Notes under the pieces: model-generated
Told to the model about the DNA's origin: nothing
Database searches by the model: none
What the model saw: the letters and a program-made list of their open reading frames with translations, nothing else
NCBI GenBank assembly: GCA_029747015.1
Contig: JAKOGI010000052.1
Span: forward strand, 872,501-936,500
DNA: 64,000 bases
Reading direction: 5' to 3'
Origin: Carnegiea gigantea
Lineage: Eukaryota; Streptophyta; Magnoliopsida; Caryophyllales; Cactaceae
Program-made: the position numbers and the translations under genes
Part shown: positions 32,563 to 43,315 of the stretch, piece after piece
Layout: the number at the start of each line of letters is the position of its first letter
Position numbering within the stretch: the stretch's first letter is position 1

Positions 32563-34512
32563 GAGTCAAGCTAAGGACCTTAAACACGCACTTCTTGGGA
32601 GGCAACCCAAGCATTTATCTGCTTTTGAAAAAAAAAGGTGTGTTTTTCTTTCCCGCCCGCCCACCTTTTTTTCCCTAGGCGCTATTGGCTTTACCTTTCC
32701 CTTGGGCTTCCCTATGTCCTTTTCATTGAGGACAATGGAAGTCTTAAGCATGGGGGGTGCGCTTATAGCTCTTTGGGTAAAATTGTAGACTTGGGGTGCA
32801 AGATGAATGACATCACTTGCATTCGCATCATATAGATAGGACCTCATATAGTTTCACTAGGATTATTTTTACATTTTTCGTTTATTAGAGCATGTAGTTT
32901 AGAACATATAGGCTAGATTTTGCATCTCAGAAAAGAGAAATGATCGAGCTAGGTGTCCTTAAGATGTCCAGGTACTACTTCTTGCCCCTCTCTTTGTTTC
33001 CCCTTATATCCTTTATCCTTTTTTTAGTTAGATTTATTACTTTTTAATAAATGTGTGCGAAAACCCCTCTTATAAAGAGAACACAAGGGGTGATGATTGA
33101 TTGATCTGGCTAAGTTATGTGTTGAAGTGTGACCTATTATGGTGTGAACTTTTGTGAATTGTGCTCTAACATTGCCATCTGTATTTTCCCTTGCCCTATG
33201 TTGTATGTCATATTACCCTTGAGATTCATGTGACTTGACTTGATTGACCTCGATAAGTGGAACATACCTTGGAGTAAGTTGTTGGACTGTGGTAGATTTA
33301 CCTGTGAGACTTTGAGCCTAATGACTATTCATTACATATAGTCTCGTACTTTCCTTCATGTGTAACTCATCCAGGATTGCATCTCTAAAATTTGGTCATA
33401 TTCTCTTTGAAATCGCATTTAGCATGTGCATGTATCAATATGATTGAGGCAATTTTTGTTCTATTTAGCCACATTAGCTAAAAAGCCACCCATTAATACG
33501 TACTACCCTCTTTGCTAGCCCTTCATGCCTTTCCTCTTGTCTTTGTTGTGGTCCCCTACACGCTACACCTAGCCTATCAATATTCTCTTTAGACTTGTTA
33601 AGGTCTAGTGGAGCAACACTTTCATGTTGAGTTGGGTTTATTTCAAAGGTTAGTTCATCTTGGGTACATTATTAATGGCTTTCTTGGGGGGATTCGTGAT
33701 TCAAGTTTGTGTTTCCCATGCCATTCACATGCCTTTCTCCTTTCAAAGAAAAGAAATAGAAATGATGAACAAAAAGAGGAAGCAAATAAAAAGAAAAGAA
33801 AAACAGAAAGGAAAAGCAAAGAAAGAAATAGAAAAGTTGTGAATGAAGTGATTGGCATGAGGGTAATGCGATAGGATTGCTTAACTCCTCCCTTGAGGTT
33901 TTTGTGGGGTTTGTTGCTCAATTTTTAATTGTGGTGTGAAGTTGTTGTTCCGACATTAGTTGTGAAAGTGTTTTTTACTCCCAGGTCTTTTGACTATTAG
34001 CTCCACTCTTCCCAAATTTGTTCCACTTCTCACCCTTTACCTTTGGCCCCATTACATCCTTTCTACAAGCCCGCATGATTGGCATATTGCACTTTACATT
34101 AGGTGGTGGAGAATCGAGAACTCTACCAAACTTATGGTAGTTTGCTTGCTTGGATAGAGTATTGAGTGCACCCTTGTTATGTATTCTAAACACATTGAGG
34201 AAAGTGTTTCGCTTTGTCCTAAAGTGAGGTTCTATCGGTTTTGCTTACTCATCACTTATTGAGGAAGGTCCTGTCTTACTATGTGCTTTAATATTGGGGT
34301 ATTTGATGTGTTGCATTTGTTAGGGGGCTTGATGAATGGGAGTGTGCGTGTCTTATTGAGATTGTTTTACACCTTAACTTGGCTATCCTTAATGCATGAT
34401 TTAGCTTGATCTATCAATTGTTTATCTCTTTCCTGAGGAGGCGTGTGACTAGAGGTTTATCTCCCTCTTTGGTGTTTCATGAGCTAGTTTTGCTTGGGGG
34501 CAAGTAAGAGAT
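32563..34512 (+). other. Athila 3' untranslated-type region without env-like ORF
   Basis: Begins with TTGGGAGGCAACCCAAGC (about 32595-32612), standard after Athila coding parts, then GAGGACAATGGAAGTCTTAAGCATGGGGGG (about 32728-32757), the internal purine tract of this group. No env-like ORF is seen; the Lys-rich frame at 33608-33874 is low complexity. The rest is unremarkable. Confidence 0.6.
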
Positions 34513-34525
34513 AAGCATGGGGGAG
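34513..34525 (+). other. Athila polypurine tract
   Basis: AAGCATGGGGGAG directly before the right LTR. Confidence 0.8.
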
Positions 34526-35851
34526 TGATAAACCTCTATTTTGACCTCTGTTTAGCTCTTATATGGTCCCTATTTCTCATTGTTTCTATGATCAATCTGG
34601 ATGAGAAAGGATCAAATTCACCTCCTTGGATTTAATGGTGCTTATAATGTGATTTGTTTGTACTTTTAGGAGGAATCTTTGGGTCTTGATAGAAAGGATG
34701 ACTTTGGCAATGAATTATGAGGAGATTGAGGTCTAATGAAGCCCCGAGAGCCAAAGGAAGATCGGTAAAAGAGTGCACAACCGTGCTACAGGAGTGCACA
34801 GCCGTGCTGCAGAGGCCGAAGTTGCGCACTGGCTGGTTACAGGAGGTGCATGGCCATGCGGCCTAACGTAGGATGCCTGTGCATCTAAGCACGACCGTGC
34901 ATTGGCCCGCAGTCCCGTGAATTAAGTGATTTTTTGGGTAGTTTTTGGGTGACTTCAGTTTTTTTTTTGGAGAGCACTCTTCTTAGGCGATTTTTAGGGT
35001 TTTGTTAGGGAATTTTCTTTAATGCCTTTTGGATTGAATTCATTGTAATTGAAGATTGTTCTACTTCCACACGCCGATTAATTCAAGTTTGTCTCTTGAC
35101 TCTCCTCTCTTGTTCTTGATTATTTTAGGGTTTGTTATGATTATTGAATTGAATGTTGTGGTTGTTATTAAAAAGATGATTCTAGGCTAAATCTTCCAAC
35201 TTGGGTTGGGATTAATGTCGACTACGTGTTGTTGAATTATGGATTAGCCCCTACCCTTACTTTCCCCTTGTTTGTTTGCGATTTCTGCTATGCACGCCAC
35301 ATGCTCGATGAATTGCTCGAAAGAGCATTCATCCATTTTTGCTAGGGTTTAGGGAAACGTAGAGAGGAGAAACCTTTACGTAGTGCGACTTAGTAGATAA
35401 TTAGGATTTTAATATGAAAATAATTAAGATTCTAATTAGGATTTGAGATTGTAAATCTTGTAATCCTTCGACTTTTAGTTCCATGAGAATAGATGACTAT
35501 AGTTGTAAGATTAGTCTTCGAACCTTTAGAGAGGGAGGAGATGGGCTTAACTGATGATCTATCCACTCGTAATGCATGCTTGGGTTTGTTTGGCAAGGTT
35601 AATAATTGATTCACTGGCATAGTCGTGCTATTAATTCCAACCTAAGTCTTTTCCATTCTGCTGTTTATTTCACTACTGAGTCGTTAAAATTTCCCTTAGT
35701 TTAATTCTCAATCAACAATTGTAATTGCCTAGATTGAGTAATCTAATTAGTTCTAGTAATTGGAACCAAGTTCCCTGTGGAATACGACCCATACTTGCCT
35801 TGTGCTAGCTACAGCTACACCGTGCACTTGCGGTATAAATTTAAGACAACA
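34526..35851 (+). repeat. Athila 3' LTR (1,326 bp)
   Basis: Starts TGATAAACC and ends TTTAAGACAACA, next to TSD TATCT; partner of 28597-29924. Confidence 0.9.
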
Positions 35852-35856
35852 TATCT

Positions 35857-35898
35857 TCATCCTCCTTGGATGAGAATTGCTTAGACATAAAAATAAAG
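35857..35898 (+). pseudogene. Remainder of exon 3 of the split host gene
   Basis: Joined to 28596 after removing the element and one TATCT, the frame continues for 14 codons (SSLDENCLD in the middle) to a donor AAG/GTAGCT at 35898. The reading phase is unchanged. No further exon could be assigned with confidence; a short candidate follows TTTCTTTCAG near 36292. Confidence 0.45.
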
Positions 35899-38342
35899 GT
35901 AGCTATATAACTGACTTACTTTTTGAAAAAATAACTTGAAATTTTGTTTGAATTTGATTTTTGCCCTCCCTATATGCTACAATTGAAGTGAATGCGATCC
36001 TAAAGGTTTCCTAAACAAAAGTTGAAATGCCTAACTTCAGTGCAATTGCTTCTTTTCCCATTTTTAAAAGACTATGAACTGATTATGATTTTTGGGTATG
36101 GGGCATCATTTTTTTATTTTGTAATAAAAAGGTCAGCTGTGAGGAGAATGAAAAGAAGAATTTGAATTTCTTTTTTCCTTGGCAAGTTTCCTGTTTCCAT
36201 GTCTAGGAGTGACTGTTAATACTTGTGCCTATAATCCCATGATTCTCTCTCCTCTCATCTCCCTCTAAAATGTTGACTTTTCTTTCAGTTATGAATCAAT
36301 GAAGGAGATTCCTTTTGGAATTCTTGAACTGTGAATGAGGTGGGAAATTAGCTGGATAGAGCCATTTGCTATCACCCACATCTGAAGAGGCAAGAAGGTA
36401 ATTGACCATGTAATCCAAGCTAACCTAAACTCCGTCGCTATATTATTTACCCCATTATTTATGAAATGGTGTTTTTATTTGTTGAATTAGATGCTATTGA
36501 TTATCAACATATGAATTTTATAGTTTAGCCAGTGCTCTGCCACCCCCTCCAAAAAAAAGCCTTTGTGCAAATATGGTTCAAACAGGATAATTTAACTTCA
36601 CTGCTCTTTGCTATTATGATATTATCCTATTGCTTTGATATTTTCCCTGCCTATGCTAGATAGGGGCTGAGAATTCTGTTAATCAAATTTTTTTTATGTG
36701 AGTGCAACATAACATGAAAGTTGTATATATTGTGTCAAATTCAATGAATACGGAAAAGGAGGGGAATTATTAAGATTCTAAATTTTTGTTGATTGGATGT
36801 TGAATTGAACTTTGGCGCTCTAGGTTTCCTTTTTTTTAAAAAAAAGGAGGAAAAAACCATCTTTGTGAAGGCAACATAAGAGGAATTGCTAAGGTCTCGA
36901 TTTTTGGTGGTTGGAGACTTTCAGAATAAAATATGTTGTTGATTCTTAAATAGCATTAATTCCCTATTCATATTTTATGAGAGCACTTCAAAGAAATTCC
37001 AATTTAGATAATCTAAGAAGATCTGGATGTCATCCTTATGTTTTGTCCCATACTTTGAGTCAAGAACCCTCCTACTCCAATAAATGGATGTGATCTTTGT
37101 GTGTTTTTGCATATTGAATCCATTGAACAAAGTCCCTCACCCCATATGTCAAGAATGTTCGACTAAATTTGTGGTTTGTGTCCTTTATCTATTTATTTAT
37201 TTATCAAAAAATGGTAGTTATATTTTGATTGATAAGGATTACAAGGATGAAAGACTATTCAGCGTGTTGCTGCCCCTTACTCTTTTTTTGGCAAGGGTAA
37301 GGGCCAAGGGGTGATTTTTGTCATTTAGTGCTATTAACTAAACTTCTGTGTCATTTGTAGCATGATCTTACAGTTTTATATTTACTATTTACTGTCTCTG
37401 TCATGGTTGGATAATATCGTTCATTGTCATAGTCCTACGTCATCACTTTTAGCTTCTAATATCATGAATTCGATATTAATGAATGAAAGTTGACTATTGT
37501 GTGTAAGTGTGCATTACTATAAATAAGATGATATAATTTGAGGAGCTAGATTATAAATTAAAATTGAAAGCATTATATTCGCTTTAGTTCGGATCTTTTG
37601 ACACCATATGTTATTTCTGTCACCTATGTACATAACATTACTCCACAAATATGGTTAATCACTTTGAGAAAATTATTTGATTTTGATATGCAATTTACGC
37701 ATGCTTGAACATTTCAATTCACTATAAATGTGAATAGGTTTTTCTTTTGGGGTTCCTTTCATCGTGTATATGCTAAAAAGCAGTTGTATCAATATGGGTG
37801 CATCAGTTTGAGTATAACAACAAAATCTAAAGTACACTTTCAAGGGGTTGTTTTTGTATATTACACTATTTGAAATTCAACCAAAAATTCCAATTTTTAA
37901 AAACATTCTGAATGATTGGAATGTTCCGTGCAAAGTACGGGTCCATACTAATGTTATAAAATTGATGAATCAAGCTGGCCTGAGATGTTGTATATCATAA
38001 CTCCAAAAGCCTTTTGGTGAGAAAGACCAACAAATAAATACTGCTTGCAACATTTTTACTTGCTATTAATTCCCAAAGTCTAGGCCTGAGTATAATTATA
38101 CTCAAGTCTCTAACTAATTTATCCAGGATGTAATTAAAATTCAGAGATATTCATACATAATATGTTTTATTTTTATTTTCCCTGTAAGAGATTAGAGATG
38201 GGCAAATCACAGTGGCTGAATTGAAGTATGTGTGGTGGCTTGAAGCAAAAGGAAGAATGGATGCTGCATGGCTCTGACCAAGTGCGATATGTGAAGTTGC
38301 ATCCTCGGGCCTGTTCTACTTCACAATAAGATATAACTATAG
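35899..38342. other. Probable introns and 3' part of the split gene, or spacer
   Basis: T-rich sequence of intron style with several TTGCAG/TTCAG-like acceptors. No domain could be read. Contains no element ends that I recognise. Confidence 0.3.
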
Positions 38343-38480
38343 TTGTAAGAAAATGTAAGGAGTTGTACGAAGCTATAAGGAGCTGTAAACAGTTGTAAGA
38401 ACATGTAAGGAGCGGTAAGAAAATGTAAGGAACTGTAAGAAGATGTAAGAAGCTGTAAGGAGCTGTAATGATAGGTGTAA
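38343..38480. repeat. 10-bp minisatellite, about 13 units
   Basis: Units TGTAAGAAAA, TGTAAGGAGT, TGTACGAAGC and the like follow each other in exact 10-base steps (consensus TGTAAGRARN). Confidence 0.85.
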
Positions 38481-39429
38481 GGAGTTGTTGAATTACTGAA
38501 GAGTTGTATAATATAATTTGTGACAATTATGATATATTAGTCATATTTACCACTATAATTTGATACAATCAGTAAACAAAATATTTTTTAATATAATTAA
38601 AACGAAAAATGTTTGTTTTACAAGGAACGTTTTGGATGTAAAACAATAATATTAAAATAATAAACTTATTGAAAATAAACCATTAACTAAGTTAGTTACA
38701 TAACAATAAAAGATATTAAACCCCATAAATTTCGTCAAGAAAATTTCATACACGTGAGATGATTTTTTTATATTTACATTACTTTGATCCAATAAGCAAA
38801 GTATTAAAAAAAAAAAAATTTGACAAAATGAATACAACTCTTAAAATAAAATCCTATTTTAAGTAAACAATTTTAAATGTAAATGTATGATCAATATTGT
38901 TACCAAGAAATTTTAAAAATAAACCCTTAAAATATTATTCAGTAACGCTTAAAATACAAAAATTGTATTGTTATATTAAACAACCAAAAATTAAATATTA
39001 CCTTCCAAAATTAAAAAAAATAAAAACAAAAGATGAGAACTTAAATGGGCAGGCAGGAGACCATAGAAATTTTAATGCTCTACACTACTTTTGCCGAACT
39101 ACTTTCTTTTTTTCCTAAAGAAACCCACATACCTTTATATCAGTTGTAAAGCTTTCGTCGCATATAGTTTGTCAGTTTTTATATATATTTTAAACTTAAA
39201 CATGAACAAAAGTTTTGTATTATAATTTTAAAAGTATGGTTACTTATTCCATCTATAATAACATATATTATTCATATTGAAACTCAAATATTTACGTCGT
39301 TATATTATGTTTTTGTGTTTATGTAAATGTTGTGTTCATAATATATTTACAAATTTTGTACATTGGTAGGATAATTTTAAAAATATACATATTTCTATAA
39401 TTAAAATAAATGAATGTTACAGAAAATTT
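38481..39429. other. AT-rich segment between two related minisatellites
   Basis: Very AT-rich, without coding frames longer than expected by chance. Confidence 0.4.
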
Positions 39430-39575
39430 ATATGGGATGTAAGAAGATGTAAGGAGATGTAAGAAGATATAAAAAGGCGGAAGGAGATGTAAGAAGATGT
39501 AAAAAGATGCAAGGATTATGTTAAGGATGTAAGGAGCTGTAAGAAGATGTAAGAAGCTATAAGGAGATATAAGCT
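39430..39575. repeat. Second copy of the 10-bp minisatellite
   Basis: Same TGTAAGRARN unit and same orientation as 38343-38480, with a few shifted units (ATGCAAGGATTATGTTAAGG). The two clusters frame about 950 bp of AT-rich DNA. Confidence 0.85.
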
Positions 39576-39603
39576 TCTCATCGGTGAGGTGCTACACCGT
39601 GAC

Positions 39604-39720
39604 TAGGCCTGGTAAATGGGTTATTCGATTGGGGTACAGGTTGGATTAAATTTAGGACAGATCATATTTCAGGTTAAGTAACATTTCGAATTAGTTCGGT
39701 TTGGGTCGGGTGTTTGTGTA
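39604..39720. mobile_element. End fragment of the TAGACCTGG hAT family
   Basis: TAGGCCTGGTAAATGGGTTATTCG matches the reverse complement of the right end of the element at 46027-48013. GGTTTGGGTCGGGTG nearby fits its CCCGAACC-rich subterminal parts. The other end is missing. Confidence 0.6.
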
Positions 39721-40258
39721 CCAAAAGATGCTGATAGCATGGATGTCTCTCCTTGGAGTTGAAATTATGCTAAATTCATAATAAAATTAATCAGATCTCA
39801 TAAATACTTCTATCAAAATGGGGCAGGTAGTGATAGTTATAGTGATGATCATTCTGCATTTAGGTTTGCAAGTTTATGTATGTTTGTCTAATGTACTTAA
39901 TTATCATGACAGACACTTAATATTGGTTAAAATACTTGTGGAATCAGGTTTGGACTGGCTCGAGTCCAGTGGGTTATACGTTATCTCAACCAAATTATTC
40001 CAAGGCTTTGTTTGGACCTAGGAAAGTTTCATGGAAAGAAAAAAAATTGGAAAATAAGAATTTTTCCCATGTTTGGAGTGAAGAAAATTAGAAAGAAAAA
40101 AAATTGCATGGAAAATATGATGGAAAATAATGTAGTTTAAGTCATTAAAATTTCCTTCCCAAAATTTTGAGGAAAGTTGTGGAAATCACTTGGAAACCTT
40201 TGCCCGATACCCCCTCCCTGCTGGCCCCAAAGTCTCCTCGTGGCTATCCTCACACTGT

Positions 40259-40391
40259 CTTCTGGCGACCCTTCGGCTACAAGGCTGTCTCCCGGCGACC
40301 CTCCGGCTGCAAGACTATCTTCCGACGACGCTTTCAATCTCTCATCTGGTAATTTTCGCTCTCTCTAGCGCTCTCTCTCTCTCTCTCTCTT
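40259..40391. repeat. 30-bp repeats and (CT)n in the leader of Harbinger element 2
   Basis: TCTTCTGGCGACCCTTCGGC (40259 on), TCTCCCGGCGACCCTCCGGC (40289 on) and TCTTCCGACGACGC (40319 on) follow in 30-base steps. A donor-like CATCTG/GTAATTTTC follows at about 40349, so this may be the untranslated first exon. A (CT)10 tract lies at about 40372-40391. Confidence 0.7.
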
Positions 40392-41265
40392 TTGTAGCGA
40401 TCTAGGGTTTCATAGCCTATTTGAGATTAGGTTGTTTATGCTGAAGGATGCATTAGAAATAAGTTAATCTTCTTCCTTGACTGATTGAGAGGAGGATTTT
40501 GATGATTTCTTCTTCTTGGAGGTTATGGCTTGATTGAAGAGAGTGTTCACGAAGTGGGGTAGTGTTGCTGTTCTTGCTATTCATTTGCAATCGGGAAGGG
40601 TAGGTTCTTCCTAGTATTGCTTGTAATTCTTGTGTTGACTTGTTTGTATTTCTCGTCTTTGATTTGTTTGTATTTCTCGTCCTTGTTTGTTGCCTATGGA
40701 GTTACCAGATTGTCTTGGCTTGATTGACAATTTTGCATCCATTCTTCTGCTTTGGAAAATTAAACTTTGGAACATAACTAGCAAACTGTTGCTTCCATCA
40801 TGTTCATCGATGTAATAGAAATCCTATTGGGAGTCAGTAGTAGAGGTACTTAGGTTAATGCGAATTGCCAATAGAGCGTGTTTTGGTGAGACTCTCTTGA
40901 TTAGCGAAGTCTTCTATTCTGGTATTTCAGATTGACCTAATGCCAGTACAGCAGCTTATTTTAGTTCAAGCAGACACATGATGACTATTGGATCACATGA
41001 TTCTTGTTCTGAAAAGAGCCTTGGGATTTGAGTGCTCATGGGGAGATCTAGGATTGTATCTGGAAGCAGGATTTGTTGACAATTTTTGCCACATTCTTGG
41101 GAGAGAATCTACATATCATGTCTTCCCTAACTTTCACCCTGAATGCTGAATTTGTTGACAATTTTGATAGTGGTTTTTTTGGGTTCTCTTCATATTTGTT
41201 GATTTTTGGTTGTGGTTGTGGTTGTGCTTTGGTTAAGATAATGCCTTGGTTAAATTTTGCAGTCC

Positions 41266-43002
41266 ATGGCATCGAACAAGCTAAGGAACACTTCACTACC
41301 TCATGCCAATCGCCCCAAAGTACCCACTGGCTCCTCTCTCAAGCGCTCAGGCTCCGATGAATCATCTATAGGAAGAAATTTGAAGCGTCCATCTATTGAG
41401 TTATCTCAGATTGAGAATGACATTGATAATCAAGACGTGATTTTCAGACCTCGGCGAAGTTTAGCTAATCTGCCAGATAATGTTGATGAAGAATCTGAGG
41501 TAATTGGTTAACTATCTAGTGAAGCTATTTGCTTACTAATTGTCATGTTGATAGGTAATTAGTTAACTATCTAGTGAAGCAATTTATGTGAAGTTTATCT
41601 ATTCCCTCTTTTTAGTTAACTATCTACTGAGGTAATTAGTTAGCTGTCCAGTGAAGTTTATCTATTCCCTCTTTTTAGAAATTATATCGCGAATGTGAGT
41701 ACAAGTAGTAGTGGCAGTAATTCTGTTGATAAAATGTCTAACCCTTATATTCTATTCTATAGATAGATGAGTGGGAGAAGCTTAGAAAATGGATAGCGGC
41801 TAGCGTTGTTGTTTATGGTGCATGTGCGGCTACTCTAGTCGCCTCTCTTACATGTCTTAAGAGTCTTGTTGATAGGCCACTTTCCAAAAATGGTGAAGGT
41901 GATATTCGTCGTTAATTTCACTTGAGTAGGCTTACACAAAAAGGGGAGCAAGATTGTCACAATGAGCTTCGCATGGGAAAGGATGCCTTTGCTAGATCAG
42001 TTTGCATTTTACGCGATTCAGGGAGATTGAGAGATACCTGTTTTAGTACAGTTGAGGAACAGGTTGCCAAGTTTCTCAATATTATTGGACATAATAGGAG
42101 AAATTATTCTGTAAAGTTAGATTATTGGCGCTCAAGGGAAACAGTGAGTAGACACTTCCATAATGTCTTAAAGGCCATCATTTCCTTAGAATCAATATTT
42201 TTAAAGCAACCAGATGGTTTTGAATGCCCTTCTGAGATTGCAAACAACTCAAGGTTCTTTCCTTATTTCAAGGTAAATGTCCAAAAATGAGTAATGCTTG
42301 TTCTATTATTTATATTATTCTAAAATAAGATTCTGATAAATTTAGTCATTTTTTTTTTTTGGCTAGGATTGTGTTGGTGCAATTGATGGTTCACATTTTC
42401 GTGTAAAAGCCCAAAGCGAGGTGGTTCAGAGATATCGAGGACGAAAGCAGTACCCTACCATCAATGTTCTTACAGCTCGTGGGTTTGATTTGAAGTTCAC
42501 TTACGTGTTATCGGGTTGGGAAGGTTCCGCTTCTGATTCGAGAGTTCTAAATAGTGCTCTAGAAAATAGAATTGATAGGCTAGAAGTTCCTAATGGAAAG
42601 TACTATCTTGTTGATTCGGGGTATCAATTGAGATGTGGGTTCTTGACTCCCTATAGAAAAACTCGTTACCATTTGAAAAAATATGGCGTGCTTGCTCCCC
42701 AAAATGCTAGAGAAATATTCAACCATAGGCATTCTTCTCTTCGAAATGCAATAGAAAGGGCTTTTGGTGTTTTAAAGAAGAGGTTTGCAATGTTAGGTAG
42801 TGGGAATGAGCCATTCTACTCAGTACGCACACAAGCTGATATTGTGCTTGCTGCATGCATATTGCACAATTATTTGATGGGTGTTGATCCAGATAGGGAG
42901 CTTATAGAAGAGGTTGATCATGAATTATTTAGTTTTAACGAATCGTATGGTGGTTATCTTTCAAACTCAACAAGTGAGAGTAGAGAAATGGAAGAATTCT
43001 GA
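41266..43002 (+). pseudogene. Harbinger element 2 nuclease (DDE transposase), one internal stop
   Basis: Three exons: 41266-41499, 41763-42272 and 42367-43002, all GT-AG and all in phase 0, total 459 codons plus stop. Exon 1 gives a basic, Ser-rich lead (LKRPSIELSQ, FRPRRSL). Exon 2 has a hydrophobic stretch (VVVYGACAATLVASLTCL) and the helix-turn-helix region (LGMxxxx style, here ELRMGKDAFARSVCIL). The catalytic residues are Asp at 42385-42387 in CVGAIDGSH, Asp at 42535-42537 in GSASDSRVL and Glu at 42754-42756 in AIERAFGVLKKRF, then ACILHNYL. The only defect seen is TAA at 41912-41914 in exon 2, ahead of the catalytic core. Nearest plant relatives are annotated as ALP1-like or HARBI1-like nucleases. 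Confidence 0.85.
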
Positions 43003-43315
43003 GATAGCTTAGCCAATGCTATGTGGATGGACTATGTTAATGGCCGGAATAGTAGGTATGTTGCTGCTTGTGCGGCTGTTTGATTTTTCAGGCTGTGTGT
43101 TGCATTTGCACTGGATTCCGGCCAATCAATTAGAGTGTTCTTGTTCCTTTATACATTTTAGTCCAATTTGCTTTTGTGTTTTTTTTTTTAAGAAAAGGAA
43201 GTAATATAAATTAGGCAGCTTTTCAGACCTGAGGTACTGAGGTAGTGAATGAAAAGCTTTTTTTGTTTCTAGTTTAAGACCTGCACTGGCTAATTGTTGT
43301 TCATATATTTTGTAG

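Larger units (their letters stand above)
28597..35851 (+). mobile_element. Athila-type LTR retrotransposon lacking RT/IN, 7,255 bp, TSD TATCT
   Basis: Two LTRs of about 1.33 kb, exact target duplication TATCT (28592-28596, 35852-35856), a tRNA-Asp-type primer site after the left LTR and a polypurine tract before the right LTR. The inner region has an Athila gag and a protease region on plus but no RT, RNase H or integrase. After the protease frame the sequence passes directly to the Athila 3' region, recognisable from TTGGGAGGCAACCCAAGC. It is a pol-deleted derivative that would need help from a complete relative to move. Confidence 0.92.

Noticed and set aside
33608..33921. Lys/Arg-rich plus frame and Phe-rich minus frame in the Athila 3' region
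   Set aside because: Low-complexity AAAG-rich sequence read in both directions; not an env-like ORF, which would be longer and have membrane segments in a non-repetitive sequence.
38343..38480. Minus frame of 117 codons across the minisatellite (38173-38526)
   Set aside because: The frame is open only because the 10-bp unit lacks stops in that reading; the peptide is a simple repeat.
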